The position numbers were made by a program, and so were the translations under genes. Below are positions 54,451 through 62,922 of a stretch of 64,000 nt of DNA, one piece after another. The stretch lies in assembly GCF_002352765.1 (NCBI RefSeq), contig NZ_KZ293963.1:3994559-4058558 (forward strand). The letters run 5' to 3'. This DNA is from Alteribacter populi. Lineage in GTDB: Bacteria; Bacillota; Bacilli; Bacillales; Salisediminibacteriaceae. Below the pieces are notes generated by a model that was given only the letters and a program-made list of their open reading frames with translations, ran no database searches and was not told the origin of the DNA. How positions within the stretch are numbered: position 1 is the first letter of the stretch; every line of letters begins with the position of its first letter.

Positions 54451-55284
54451 CTAATCCTCCATTTCATCTATATGTTCCTGTTGTTCAAGCCACTCTTCAT
54501 TGATTTCGAACTCTTTTTCTTCTTCTATATACGTAATTACGTCATTAAGGTCTCCTGTTTCAAACACTTTTCCTTCCTCATCAAGTACATAATAGGTAGG
54601 GTATGAGTCGATAAAATGGTCGTAGATCCCGACTTCATCATTAAAGAAAACTTGATTGTTAATCCACTGATCTTCTTTTTGATATGGTTGAAAATGCTGC
54701 TGATTCGTCATTAATGAATCTTGAGAAAAGGAATCATCTAAAAACGTAAGAACTGATGCTTGTTTATAATCATTTTCTGTGCTCGTATGAGTACGGTATC
54801 TTTCGATTAGTAGCTCTTTATCGGGACTTTCGATGAATATTTCATCAGCAGTATAAATGGGGATAAAGCTTGCATCCATACTTACAGGAGTTGAACGGTC
54901 AGTTAGGATTTCTCTTTCGAACTCCTCTTTGACGTTAACCTCTACTTGGTCGCTCCAACTTTGAAAAAATCCATGTAAATGATAAGGAAATCCATCCATA
55001 TTAACAGTAAGCTCTTCTCCGGTTTCATTAAAAATAAATTTGGTTTCCTTGTCAAGAAGAAGGCGGTAGATCTCTGCTTCATAGTTTTCCATATCGGATG
55101 AGGTCGGTTCTGTTTCCGGGTACTCAAAGTTATTTCCACTTATACTGTCTTCTACAAAAACGGTTAGCAGGCTTATCATTCCCCCATGAGCTATTAATGT
55201 TCCTTCAATGTGAGGTTCATCTTCATTGTTTGTATTACAACTCGTTAATAAAAAGATTGATAGAATGATCATCATTTTCTTCAT
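54451..55284 (-). CDS. Lipoprotein of unknown function, possible thioredoxin-like C-terminus
   Basis: 277 residues from ATG 55284 behind AAAAGGAG. Signal peptide with lipobox LLTSC puts the lipid Cys at about residue 16. The mature protein is strongly acidic. The C-terminal segment SYPTYYVLDEEGKVFETGD looks like the cis-Pro and last strands of a thioredoxin fold, but no CxxC is present, so redox activity is doubtful. No family recognised. Confidence 0.75.
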   Translation of the reverse strand: MKKMMIILSIFLLTSCNTNNEDEPHIEGTLIAHGGMISLLTVFVEDSISGNNFEYPETEPTSSDMENYEAEIYRLLLDKETKFIFNETGEELTVNMDGFPYHLHGFFQSWSDQVEVNVKEEFEREILTDRSTPVSMDASFIPIYTADEIFIESPDKELLIERYRTHTSTENDYKQASVLTFLDDSFSQDSLMTNQQHFQPYQKEDQWINNQVFFNDEVGIYDHFIDSYPTYYVLDEEGKVFETGDLNDVITYIEEEKEFEINEEWLEQQEHIDEMED

Positions 55285-55418
55285 TTTGGAAACTCCTTTT
55301 CTCACGGTCGGTAATCCCTATTAAAGCCAATATTAACACTATTTAAGTAATTTTTCTGGAATATGATACATTCTTTGGTAAACTTAAATGAGAAAGCCGT
55401 TAGATAGAGGTGAAGTCA

Positions 55419-55913
55419 TTGAAGCAATTTTTACCGATCATTCTTATTGTCGTGATTATCGGAGGAGCGATGTTTGTATTCCAAGACCCATCTGATGAGG
55501 AATTCGATCCATTTTGGTCCCGAGAAGAAGCCATGCAGGGGAGCGCATGGGAGTTGACAGTCTTTGTAGAGGAAGGAAATGAATCGCCTGAAATCGGATT
55601 GAAATTAGATTACCAAGGTGATAACGAGGATCTAGAGGCAGTAGAATTTTTTTATTCGCACTATTCACCAATGGGAAGCCTGTTTTATCAAGACGTAACT
55701 TTGGAAGATTTTAATGGGGAAATAATTTATCAAGAAGAGTGCAATTTTTGTGAAACAGAGCATGAAGAAGGTGAGGACGAAGAATATTTCCCTAGGCCGA
55801 GCGGAGGAGACTTTCAAATTTCGTGGAAAGAAAATGGGCAAGTTCACCAAGACTACCACCATCTTGTTGTGCCAGAGTATGTTTTTGAGGATTTAAAAGA
55901 AGGTGAGCATTAG
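55419..55913 (+). CDS. Membrane-anchored acidic protein of unknown function
   Basis: 164 residues from TTG 55419 (AGAGGTG six bases upstream; GTG 55410 also in frame). An N-terminal anchor FLPIILIVVIIGGAMFVF is followed by an acidic extracellular domain, with a C-x2-C (EECNFCETEH) that might bind a metal or form a disulfide. Divergent from the lipoprotein gene. No family recognised. Confidence 0.7.
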   Translation: MKQFLPIILIVVIIGGAMFVFQDPSDEEFDPFWSREEAMQGSAWELTVFVEEGNESPEIGLKLDYQGDNEDLEAVEFFYSHYSPMGSLFYQDVTLEDFNGEIIYQEECNFCETEHEEGEDEEYFPRPSGGDFQISWKENGQVHQDYHHLVVPEYVFEDLKEGEH

Positions 55914-56028
55914 GAGCCTACTTATCTTACTCAATTTACCAAATCCACTCTAAACTTTTGAATCTATTTTGATTGGTGTTCGTAAAGTTAAGGGACTTTG
56001 TAAAATCTAGCACAGGAGGATGGACAAA

Positions 56029-57357
56029 TTGAAAAAATACTTGAAGTGGTGTGCTACATTTCTGACCCTTCTTTTAATTGCAGGATGCAATAATGAAGAG
56101 CAGCCCGATGCCGGTGACAACGAAACTACGGTAAATGAATCTACTGAATGGTTAGAAGGTGGATGGAGTGGGGCGATTGAGGTACCGGGACAGCCGTTAC
56201 ACATTGAAGTAGCATTTGCAAGTGATGAGTCATTAACAGGGACGATCAGCATTCCTGTGCAAGGCTTGGAAAGTTACCCATTGTCTGACATACAGTTGGA
56301 GGGAGATGAGATTTCTTTCATCATGGCTCTTCCTAACGAGGACGTTATGTTTGACGGTGAGGTGATAGAGGACTCCATCAGCGGAACATTCACGCAGTCT
56401 GGCCAGAGCTTTCCCTTTGAATTAGGTCGAGGGGAGGAGAGTGATCAAAGTTCAAAAGAAGAAGAAGAGTTTTTAACGATTGAAATCGGTGAAGACACTT
56501 TGTACGGCTCTCTTGTTCTACCAGAAGAAGGTGATGGGTATCCCGTGGCGTTAATTATTCCCGGTTCAGGTCCTACAGATCGAAATGGAAATTCACCTAA
56601 TCTCCCAGGTGAGAATAATAGTTTAAAGCTAATGGCAGAAGCACTGGCGGAAAACGGCATCGCGAGTCTGCGGTATGACAAGCGCGGTGCAGGGAAAAAT
56701 GCTCAAGCAGTTACGAGTGAAGAAGATATGGATTTTGATCAGTTTGTTAAAGATGCCGAGCAATGGATTACAATACTTGAAGAAGATGATCGATTTACAA
56801 ATATTGTCGTCGTGGGACATAGTCAAGGTTCACTTGAAGGAATGATTGCTAGCGCTGATACATCGGTAGACGCTTTTATTTCAGTAGCTGGAGCAGGCCG
56901 TCCTATTGACGAAGTCCTTTTAGAACAGTTAGAAAGTTTATCTAACGAATTGTATAGAGAAAGCCAAGCAATATTGGAAAGCTTGAAGCAGGGAGATACA
57001 GTGGAAGAGGTAAACGAACAACTGTTGAGTGTTTTCAGGCCTAGCGTTCAACCGTTTATGATTTCTTGGATGAACTATGATCCAGTGGAGCAGATTCAAA
57101 AATTGGATACTCCGGCCTTAATCATCAATGGAACACACGACATTCAAGTGCCCGAAGAAGATGCCGAAAAGCTTGCTGAAGCTAAAAGTGGATCAGAACT
57201 TCTTCTTATAGAAGGTATGAATCATGTCCTCAAAGATGCTCCTGCTGATGAGGAAGAGAATATGAAGACATATTCAGATCCTACACTTCCATTGGCAGAT
57301 GGCCTGATGCCAGAAATTTTAACATTTTTAAAGGATAATCATTTGCTTGATGAATAG
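56029..57357 (+). CDS. Secreted lipoprotein alpha/beta hydrolase
   Basis: 442 residues from TTG 56029: the AGGAGG at 56014-56019 directly abuts an in-frame ATG at 56020, so the TTG nine bases on is better spaced. Lipobox LLIAGC. An N-terminal beta-rich DUF-like domain (~30-140) is followed by the hydrolase: oxyanion region IIPGSGPTDRNGN, nucleophile Ser in VVGHSQGS, Asp in INGTHDIQVP, His in GMNHVLK. Probably an extracellular esterase or peptidase of the dienelactone hydrolase group. Confidence 0.88.
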   Translation: MKKYLKWCATFLTLLLIAGCNNEEQPDAGDNETTVNESTEWLEGGWSGAIEVPGQPLHIEVAFASDESLTGTISIPVQGLESYPLSDIQLEGDEISFIMALPNEDVMFDGEVIEDSISGTFTQSGQSFPFELGRGEESDQSSKEEEEFLTIEIGEDTLYGSLVLPEEGDGYPVALIIPGSGPTDRNGNSPNLPGENNSLKLMAEALAENGIASLRYDKRGAGKNAQAVTSEEDMDFDQFVKDAEQWITILEEDDRFTNIVVVGHSQGSLEGMIASADTSVDAFISVAGAGRPIDEVLLEQLESLSNELYRESQAILESLKQGDTVEEVNEQLLSVFRPSVQPFMISWMNYDPVEQIQKLDTPALIINGTHDIQVPEEDAEKLAEAKSGSELLLIEGMNHVLKDAPADEEENMKTYSDPTLPLADGLMPEILTFLKDNHLLDE

Positions 57358-57514
57358 TAAAAATCACAGAAGCCCTGTAACATGATCTCCGATGTGAGAC
57401 TTAGCGATAGCGTGGAAAATAAATGGACAGATTAAAAGAGATTATGTCGATGTCAGCTTCTATTTTTGAAGAAAAAGACTAAAGGTACATTTGAAAAGGA
57501 GTTGAACTTAACAG

Positions 57515-58624
57515 ATGAAGGACCCCCGATTACCAAAGCTAGCCAGTGTTTTACTTGATCATTCGTTAAAACTCAAAAAAGGCGAACGAGTCCTCATTAA
57601 AGGGCATCACACAACTAAACCACTCATTGCCGAGCTTATTGATCAAACATATGAAAAGGGCGCTTATCCATACATCGAGCTATTAGATGATGAAATTGGC
57701 CGCCACTTAAGCATGGGATATCAAAAAGACCAGCTTGAAACACAAGCTGCTTGGGCTCTAAAAAAATACGAGGATGTCGATGCGGTCATCGCGATCATCG
57801 CTGAAGAAAACGATGCGGAAATGGCTGAAGTTCCTAGCGAAAAATTTCAGCTCCGCGGTGAAGTGTTCAAACCTGTTCAAGAGTTTTACATCAATAACCG
57901 ACGTTGGGTACTTTTAAACTACCCAACCCCAGCCCTGGCGCAAAAAGCAGGAATGAGCACAAAGTCTTTTACTGACTTTTTACTTAAAGTTTGCACGGCT
58001 GACTATGAAAAGATGGAACGTGCATTCGAACCTCTCAAAAAGCTCATGGAAAATACTGATCGTGTGCGTATCATTGCACCCGGCACTGATCTGAGCTTTT
58101 CGATTAAAGACATTCCTGTTGTTCCGTGTGCTGGAGAAGCGAATATTCCGGATGGCGAGATCTACACCGCTCCAGTAAAAGACAGCGTCAACGGCACGAT
58201 TTCGTTCAACACTCCGTGTCCATACCGAGGTGTCATGTACAAAAATGTCTCGCTTACATTTAAGGACGGGAAAATCATTGAAGCGGAAGCGGATCAAAAA
58301 GAAAAAATTGAGCGGATTTTTGATACTGATGAAGGAGCGCGTTATACGGGCGAATTTGCTCTCGGAGTAAACCCTTATATCCTTGATCCGATGGGGGACA
58401 TTCTTTTTGATGAAAAAATCGGTGGAAGCCTTCACTTTACCCCAGGAGAAGCTTATGAAGACGCTGATAATGGAAATCGTTCTTCCGTTCACTGGGATAT
58501 GGTGCTAATTCAACGAGCGGAATACGGTGGCGGCGAGATTTACTTTGATGATGTACTCATTAGAAAAGACGGCATCTTCGTACTTGAAGAACTAAACGGG
58601 CTTAATCCAGAAAAATTAAAATAA
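57515..58624 (+). CDS. M29 family metallo-aminopeptidase (AmpS/aminopeptidase T-like)
   Basis: 369 residues, typical for M29. Metal-ligand blocks: PCAGEANIPDGEIYTAP, DEGARYTGEFALGVNP, GSLHFTPGEAY and SSVHWDMVLI (Glu, Glu, His, His, Asp dinuclear site), and the Tyr/Arg of the family. AAAAGGAG precedes ATG 57515. Cytoplasmic broad-specificity aminopeptidase. Monocistronic with its own terminator. Confidence 0.93.
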   Translation: MKDPRLPKLASVLLDHSLKLKKGERVLIKGHHTTKPLIAELIDQTYEKGAYPYIELLDDEIGRHLSMGYQKDQLETQAAWALKKYEDVDAVIAIIAEENDAEMAEVPSEKFQLRGEVFKPVQEFYINNRRWVLLNYPTPALAQKAGMSTKSFTDFLLKVCTADYEKMERAFEPLKKLMENTDRVRIIAPGTDLSFSIKDIPVVPCAGEANIPDGEIYTAPVKDSVNGTISFNTPCPYRGVMYKNVSLTFKDGKIIEAEADQKEKIERIFDTDEGARYTGEFALGVNPYILDPMGDILFDEKIGGSLHFTPGEAYEDADNGNRSSVHWDMVLIQRAEYGGGEIYFDDVLIRKDGIFVLEELNGLNPEKLK

Positions 58625-58719
58625 GCCCTTTAGGGCACCTGACCAGTCCAAAGCTCAGGCTGTGGCATAGTAATACAGTATAGGTGATCCCAATCCCTCT
58701 TCAATGTAAATATATTTTT

Positions 58720-58748
58720 AGCGAGGCTTAGTCCTCGCTCTTTTTTTT
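58720..58748 (+). terminator. Terminator of the M29 peptidase gene
   Basis: AGCGAGG / CCTCGCT perfect stem, 6-nt loop, eight Ts. Confidence 0.9.
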
Positions 58749-58824
58749 GTGCGGGAACGATAGCAGTCAAATCTCTTCGTTGGCTTGGCCATCTTGGCTC
58801 TCGTTGTCCTCCTTCTGAACACAC
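58748..58824. repeat. R4 repeat remnant
   Basis: Right end GGCTCTCGTTGTCCTCCTTC then TGAACACACA resembles the right end of the 26145 and 30880 copies; the left end is eroded. The remainder of 58625-58865 shows only the terminator. Confidence 0.45.
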
Positions 58825-58868
58825 ATTTTGCCGATTAAAGTTTTACATAATTAATTTTACTTTTTTCA

Positions 58869-58907
58869 AACAGTTGCCCCTTCTCATCCGTTATCTAAGT
58901 GAGAAGG
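58869..58907 (+). promoter_or_regulatory. Candidate ECF-type promoter with overlapping inverted repeat
   Basis: AAC at 58869-58873, 17 bases, then CGTTA at 58889-58893, resembling an ECF -35/-10 pair. CCTTCTCA (58879-58886) and TGAGAAGG (58900-58907) form a perfect inverted repeat across the -10. Suggests autoregulation of the sigma factor gene, unproven. Confidence 0.4.
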
Positions 58908-58935
58908 TAATAAAATAAAAAAGTGAGTGTAGCGA

Positions 58936-59400
58936 ATGGAAATGAGTGAGGTATATGAAAAGTTAAAGCCAGACTTAATCAGGTTCGCCAAGTCCATAGC
59001 AAGACACGGCCAAGAAGCCGATGACCTGGTGCAAGAAGCCGTTTTGAAATCACTCAATGACGAGAACTTGTTAACATTACCCGAGTATAAACAACGAGCC
59101 TGGTTTTTTAGGGTCATGAAAAACCAAATGATCGATGAACGACGAAAAGAGAAAAAGCTAAGCCCGTGGGAGGATGATCTGGATTTTCATGTACCGGGTA
59201 TGGTTTCCAACCATATTGAAATGGTCGAATTGTTATCTTCTCTCACGCCAGAATTAAGTGATATTGTCTTTAAACGCTACTGGCTTGGTTTAACAAGCCA
59301 GGAAATCGGTAAACAGCTATCGATTCCATCGGCGACCGTTCGTTATAAACTATGTACAGCTGTAAAACGTTTACGCGCAAAACTAGAAATGGAGGAGTAA
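58936..59400 (+). CDS. ECF sigma-70 family factor
   Basis: 154 residues. Region 2 (DLIRFAKSIARHGQEADDLVQEA, WFFRVMKNQMIDERRK) and region 4 helix-turn-helix (LTSQEIGKQLSIPSATVRYKL) are both present, without extra C-terminal domain. The site before ATG 58936 is weak. Its stop lies four bases before the next gene, whose ribosome site is inside its last codons, so they are coupled. No transmembrane anti-sigma gene adjoins. Confidence 0.9.
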   Translation: MEMSEVYEKLKPDLIRFAKSIARHGQEADDLVQEAVLKSLNDENLLTLPEYKQRAWFFRVMKNQMIDERRKEKKLSPWEDDLDFHVPGMVSNHIEMVELLSSLTPELSDIVFKRYWLGLTSQEIGKQLSIPSATVRYKLCTAVKRLRAKLEMEE

Positions 59401-59404
59401 AAAA

Positions 59405-60607
59405 ATGAAAAAGCAACAAATTGGGAATGTTGGTCTGCTAGATTTGTCAAAGGCATCAGAAAAAAGCATTGCACATATTGAAAAAATTGAAAATGTAGGT
59501 TGCGTTTTGTATAAAAGGGAAAATGCCCATCTTCTTTCATTATTAAATATCGGAAACATTGGTAAAAGCATTGAATTAACAAAGGACTATATCTTTATTA
59601 ACGATACGATCAAAATGGATAAACCTTATTTCGACTCCATCGAGACTCCTCTTTCTCTGCTAGTAAATGGAGCCGTTATTGTTGGTCAACAGGTGCAGGC
59701 TCAAGATATAAAAGGGAAACTGGCGGGTCTGATCGTTAATGGAAAAATTTACTCCCCTCCACATTTAATTGGTCTATTGAACGAAGCGTTGAAGGAAGGG
59801 TCGGGTTCAGTGGAAGCCTATACGGAGCAACCGCCAAGAATAACGAACGGGAAGTTAGTATTAACTAATTCCTTTCTTCAATCGATTACGAATGCTGAAA
59901 AAATAATTGTAAATGGTCTTCTCACGTTTGATAAATCTCTTTCAATGGAAGCTTTTGAAGAGAAAGTAGAGGGTTTGGAAGTTAAAGGTCTCGTTCGACT
60001 TTATGAACACCAAGAAGCTTATGTTTATAAAAAAATGGCTGTAACAAATACCACGATCGAAGTGATCCCGAACGATTTCGAGTTCGTCTCCAAGCCACTT
60101 ACGTTATCGTCACGCTCGATTCGTCGCTTTAAAATGGGAAAGCTTTACACAAAAAAACCAATTTTTATTGATAGAAAGGTCACAAGGGATGCACTATCCA
60201 ATGCCATTAAAGAAGTTCGATCTTCTTCTATTATCGTATGTCATGAAGAAGTGGAAGACATCGTTTATGAAACGTGTGATTCTCTTGAAACCGAAGTTCT
60301 TCCTTACGAACACGACTATGTGTTTATTGAAAACGATGAATCCTGGTCAAATGAGCAGTTTCAAGCTTATGATCATCCTATTTCAATCATCGTAAGTGGT
60401 CAATTGACCATCGAAGATAATGTAGATCCTGAAGTTTTAAAAAATAAAATTGAAGCATTGGACGTCTTTGGTAAAGTCCTTGTACCTACACCGAAAATCA
60501 AGGGATTCATTCAACCGCTGCTCAGAGTAAAAGAAGGTCAGATTGAGGAGGTTAGCAATCAAGAACAGGCACCTGCGATCGCTAACTTCGGTGAGCTGTC
60601 ACTATAA
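59405..60607 (+). CDS. Unrecognised internally repetitive protein coupled to the ECF sigma factor
   Basis: 400 residues, no signal peptide or membrane span. A ~40-residue module recurs: IIVNGLLTF...EKVEGLEVKGLV near 170-200, SIIVSGQLTI...KIEALDVFGKVL near 325-360, and SLLVNGAVIVG...LAGLIVNGKI near 78-110. The regular (hydrophobic)-V-N-G pattern suggests a beta-solenoid or bactofilin-like fold; this is inference. ATG 59405 is translationally coupled through GGAGGAG at 59391-59397. A likely soluble partner or target of the sigma factor; function unknown. Confidence 0.8.
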   Translation: MKKQQIGNVGLLDLSKASEKSIAHIEKIENVGCVLYKRENAHLLSLLNIGNIGKSIELTKDYIFINDTIKMDKPYFDSIETPLSLLVNGAVIVGQQVQAQDIKGKLAGLIVNGKIYSPPHLIGLLNEALKEGSGSVEAYTEQPPRITNGKLVLTNSFLQSITNAEKIIVNGLLTFDKSLSMEAFEEKVEGLEVKGLVRLYEHQEAYVYKKMAVTNTTIEVIPNDFEFVSKPLTLSSRSIRRFKMGKLYTKKPIFIDRKVTRDALSNAIKEVRSSSIIVCHEEVEDIVYETCDSLETEVLPYEHDYVFIENDESWSNEQFQAYDHPISIIVSGQLTIEDNVDPEVLKNKIEALDVFGKVLVPTPKIKGFIQPLLRVKEGQIEEVSNQEQAPAIANFGELSL

Positions 60608-60644
60608 GATGATAAACACGCATAATAAGGAGGGAGAAAACCTT

Positions 60645-60764
60645 ATGTTTTATCATGATAAAGACCTTGTTCACAGCCGCATGAAGGAATTTGAAAAAGA
60701 TGCTAAGAAGCACAAATATGCGAAGCAATTTAAAAAAGTACTAGAGAAAAAAAGGTTTAAATAA
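60645..60764 (+). CDS. Small basic hypothetical protein
   Basis: 39 residues: MFYHDKDLVHSRMKEFEKDA followed by lysine-rich KKHKYAKQFKKVLEKKRFK. A strong AAGGAGGG precedes ATG 60645. It follows the repetitive protein by 37 bases and precedes the terminator, so it is probably the third gene of the sigma operon. No family recognised. Confidence 0.65.
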   Translation: MFYHDKDLVHSRMKEFEKDAKKHKYAKQFKKVLEKKRFK

Positions 60765-60768
60765 AATC

Positions 60769-60805
60769 AAAGGGGCTTTTCGTTCATTGCGAATAGCCCC
60801 TTTAA
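60769..60805 (+). terminator. Terminator of the sigma operon
   Basis: AAAGGGGCT / AGCCCCTTT stem; T run is short. Confidence 0.75.
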
Positions 60806-60886
60806 TCATGAAATTTTGTTGCCTATAATCGGATTATGATAAGATGAAAAAAATTCAGCGTTAAGATTATGAAAGGAGCCAACACG

Positions 60887-61837
60887 ATGCACGTTGTTAC
60901 CTCTGCTAAAATCCGTCGTGATTTGCGCGCACAATTAACGAAACGATACCCAAACGTACATTTTTCTTTTTTTGAAAATATAAAAGGCACAGAACAAGAG
61001 CTTCCTTCTGCAGACATTTTGATTACATATGGAGAAGACCTAACGGACAACCACATAGGCCAAGCGAAAAACTTAAAGTGGATTATGGTCATTTCAGCGG
61101 GAATGGACCGCATGCCGTTTAAGGCCATAGCAAAAACAGACATTCTTGTAACGAATGCACGCGGGATTCACCAAACCCCTATGGCAGAATATACAATCGC
61201 GATGATGCTGCAGGTCGGCAGAAAAACCAAAACGTTAATCAAACAGGAACAAGAGTCTGTATGGAATCGTAAACTAACCATGACAGAACTAAAAGGAAAA
61301 ACACTAGGTGTCCTTGGAGCTGGGGCAATTGGAACAGAGATCGCTCGTCTGTCAAAAGCCTTTGGTATGAAAACGATTGGCATGAATCGTAGCGGAAGAA
61401 AGGTAGAATTCTTTGATCACATTGATACTTTTGACAATATGGATTCCATACTAACAGAAGCTGATTTCCTTGTTTCCGTTCTTCCTCAAACCGCGGAAAC
61501 GACAGAGCTTCTTAATTATCAATCGTTTGTAAAAATGAAAAGTGATGCCGTCTTTATCAATATCGGAAGAGGAACAGTCATTAACGAAAACGACCTTATC
61601 CAAGCTTTAAAATCAAGTGAAATTGCCCATGCTGTTCTTGATGTGTTTGAAGAAGAACCACTGCCATCTTCCCACCCACTTTGGGAAATGGATCAAGTTA
61701 CAGTCACTCCACACATCTCTGGTATTTCACCTGGATATCAGCCAAGAGCACTAGAGATTTTTGAGGAGAACTTAAAGGTATTTTTAGAAGACGGCACGAA
61801 TTATTATAATAAAATCGATCCGAAACGTGGGTATTAA
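60887..61837 (+). CDS. D-isomer-specific 2-hydroxyacid dehydrogenase
   Basis: 316 residues from ATG 60887, with GAAAGGAG upstream (the frame opens at 60869). NAD motif GVLGAGAIGTEIA near residue 144; catalytic Arg in INIGRGTVINE, Glu in DVFEEEPLP, His in VTPHISG. Reduces 2-keto acids such as glyoxylate or hydroxypyruvate; exact substrate unknown. Followed at 30 bases by the YaaQ-like gene. Confidence 0.92.
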   Translation: MHVVTSAKIRRDLRAQLTKRYPNVHFSFFENIKGTEQELPSADILITYGEDLTDNHIGQAKNLKWIMVISAGMDRMPFKAIAKTDILVTNARGIHQTPMAEYTIAMMLQVGRKTKTLIKQEQESVWNRKLTMTELKGKTLGVLGAGAIGTEIARLSKAFGMKTIGMNRSGRKVEFFDHIDTFDNMDSILTEADFLVSVLPQTAETTELLNYQSFVKMKSDAVFINIGRGTVINENDLIQALKSSEIAHAVLDVFEEEPLPSSHPLWEMDQVTVTPHISGISPGYQPRALEIFEENLKVFLEDGTNYYNKIDPKRGY

Positions 61838-61866
61838 TCCAAACTCCAGAAAAGGAGAGACGACAC

Positions 61867-62178
61867 ATGAAATTAGTGGTATGCATCGTCCATAACCGCT
61901 ACGCAGACCTACTCGAAAAAGGGTTGAAAGAATTAGACTACCGGATGACAGAGCTTGCAAGTAGCGGAGGATTTTTAAGAAAAGGGAATACTACGTTCCT
62001 TTTCGGCGTAAAAAATAATGAAGTGGATACTTTAAGAAATGACATGCAACGCATCTGTGTTGAAGCAGAAAAAAAGAAAGGTAAAGCCAAAGATGTAGAT
62101 AGCCGCTATACTTCATTTGTCATTGATGCTAAGGAGAGTTTTCCGATTCTAGCTTCATTGGAAAACGGTAAAAAATAA
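61867..62178 (+). CDS. PII-like cyclic-di-AMP receptor paralogue (DarA/YaaQ, DUF970 family)
   Basis: 103 residues starting MKLVVCIVHNRYADLLEKGL with family core MTELASSGGFLRKGNTTFLF, matching YaaQ/DarA TKLATTGGFLKSGNTTF. The main chain glycine/threonine loop is kept. The second half is shorter and more charged than DarA. AAAGGAGAG precedes ATG 61867. DarA homologues bind c-di-AMP; whether this paralogue does is not shown. Confidence 0.85.
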   Translation: MKLVVCIVHNRYADLLEKGLKELDYRMTELASSGGFLRKGNTTFLFGVKNNEVDTLRNDMQRICVEAEKKKGKAKDVDSRYTSFVIDAKESFPILASLENGKK

Positions 62179-62227
62179 GCGAGACAAAAAGTCCTGGGTC
62201 TATAGCATAACGCGCAAAGTGAATTCA

Positions 62228-62274
62228 TTGACAACCTTTGTAAACATTAGCTATACTATTTGTAAATATTATAA
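62228..62274 (+). promoter_or_regulatory. perR promoter with PerR box
   Basis: TTGACA (62228-62233), 18-base spacer and TATACT (62252-62257). TTGTAAATATTATAA at 62260-62274, just downstream of the -10, matches the PerR consensus TTATAATNATTATAA at all but two positions, supporting autoregulation. Confidence 0.8.
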
Positions 62275-62306
62275 AGTAAGAATGCTTTTCGGAAGAGGTG
62301 TTAAAC

Positions 62307-62741
62307 ATGGAAAACCATCGACTGCAAGAAGCCTTGCAATCTTTAAAAAGTACGAAAGTGCGTATGACACCTCAACGCCATGCTATTTTAGAGTTTCTTT
62401 TTGATGCAAAAACCCATCCAACAGCGGATGATATTTACAAAGCATTGGAAGGAAAATTTCCAAACATGAGCGTCGCAACTGTCTACAATAACCTTCGTGT
62501 TTTTAAAGAGGTCGGATTGGTAAGAGAATTGACTTATGGTGACTCTTCCAGCAGATTTGACAGTAATACAACTGACCATTACCACGTCATCTGCGAGGAT
62601 TGCGGTAAGATTGTTGATTTCCACTATCCTGGATTAGATGAAGTAGAAACTTTAGCTGAACATGTAACAAACTTTAAAGTTAAAAACCACCGCATGGAAA
62701 TTTACGGTACTTGCCCGGATTGCCAGAAGCATAAACATTAA
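62307..62741 (+). CDS. perR: Peroxide-responsive Fur-family repressor
   Basis: 144 residues from ATG 62307 behind AAGAGGTG (a GTG nine bases upstream is in frame). Winged helix RMTPQRHAILEFL and SVATVYNNLRVFKEVGLV; the metal-sensing set is visible as His in KTHPTADD, Asp and HYH in NTTDHYHVICEDC; structural zinc CEDC and CPDC. It represses peroxide-defence genes until its His are oxidised. Followed by ygzB-ygxA, as in B. subtilis. Confidence 0.95.
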   Translation: MENHRLQEALQSLKSTKVRMTPQRHAILEFLFDAKTHPTADDIYKALEGKFPNMSVATVYNNLRVFKEVGLVRELTYGDSSSRFDSNTTDHYHVICEDCGKIVDFHYPGLDEVETLAEHVTNFKVKNHRMEIYGTCPDCQKHKH

Positions 62742-62780
62742 AAGGTTGGTGGATTTCTTATTCGCCAACTTTTTATTTTT
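62741..62780 (+). terminator. Terminator of perR
   Basis: GTTGGTG / CGCCAAC stem within AAAGG...CCAACTTTTT, followed by ATTTTT. Confidence 0.8.
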
Positions 62781-62834
62781 CTTTAGGAAATTATATATTG
62801 CTAATTTTGTGGGTACCTTTTTAAAATTGGAGTG

Positions 62835-62895
62835 ACATCTAGCTCCAAGAACCATCGGCTCACGTCAAATAACCTAAAGGCACTTTTCGCATAGA
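62835..62895. repeat. R1 repeat copy 3, eroded
   Basis: CATCTAGCTCCAAGAACCAT then CACGTCAAATAACCTAAAGG, aligning with the 21708-21846 copy. Confidence 0.6.
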
Positions 62896-62922
62896 TTGTC
62901 GTTATTGATTTATAAAACGAAA

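Noticed and set aside
60168..60395. Plus-strand frame inside the repetitive protein gene
   Set aside because: Out of frame shadow of the 400-residue gene, no start signal.
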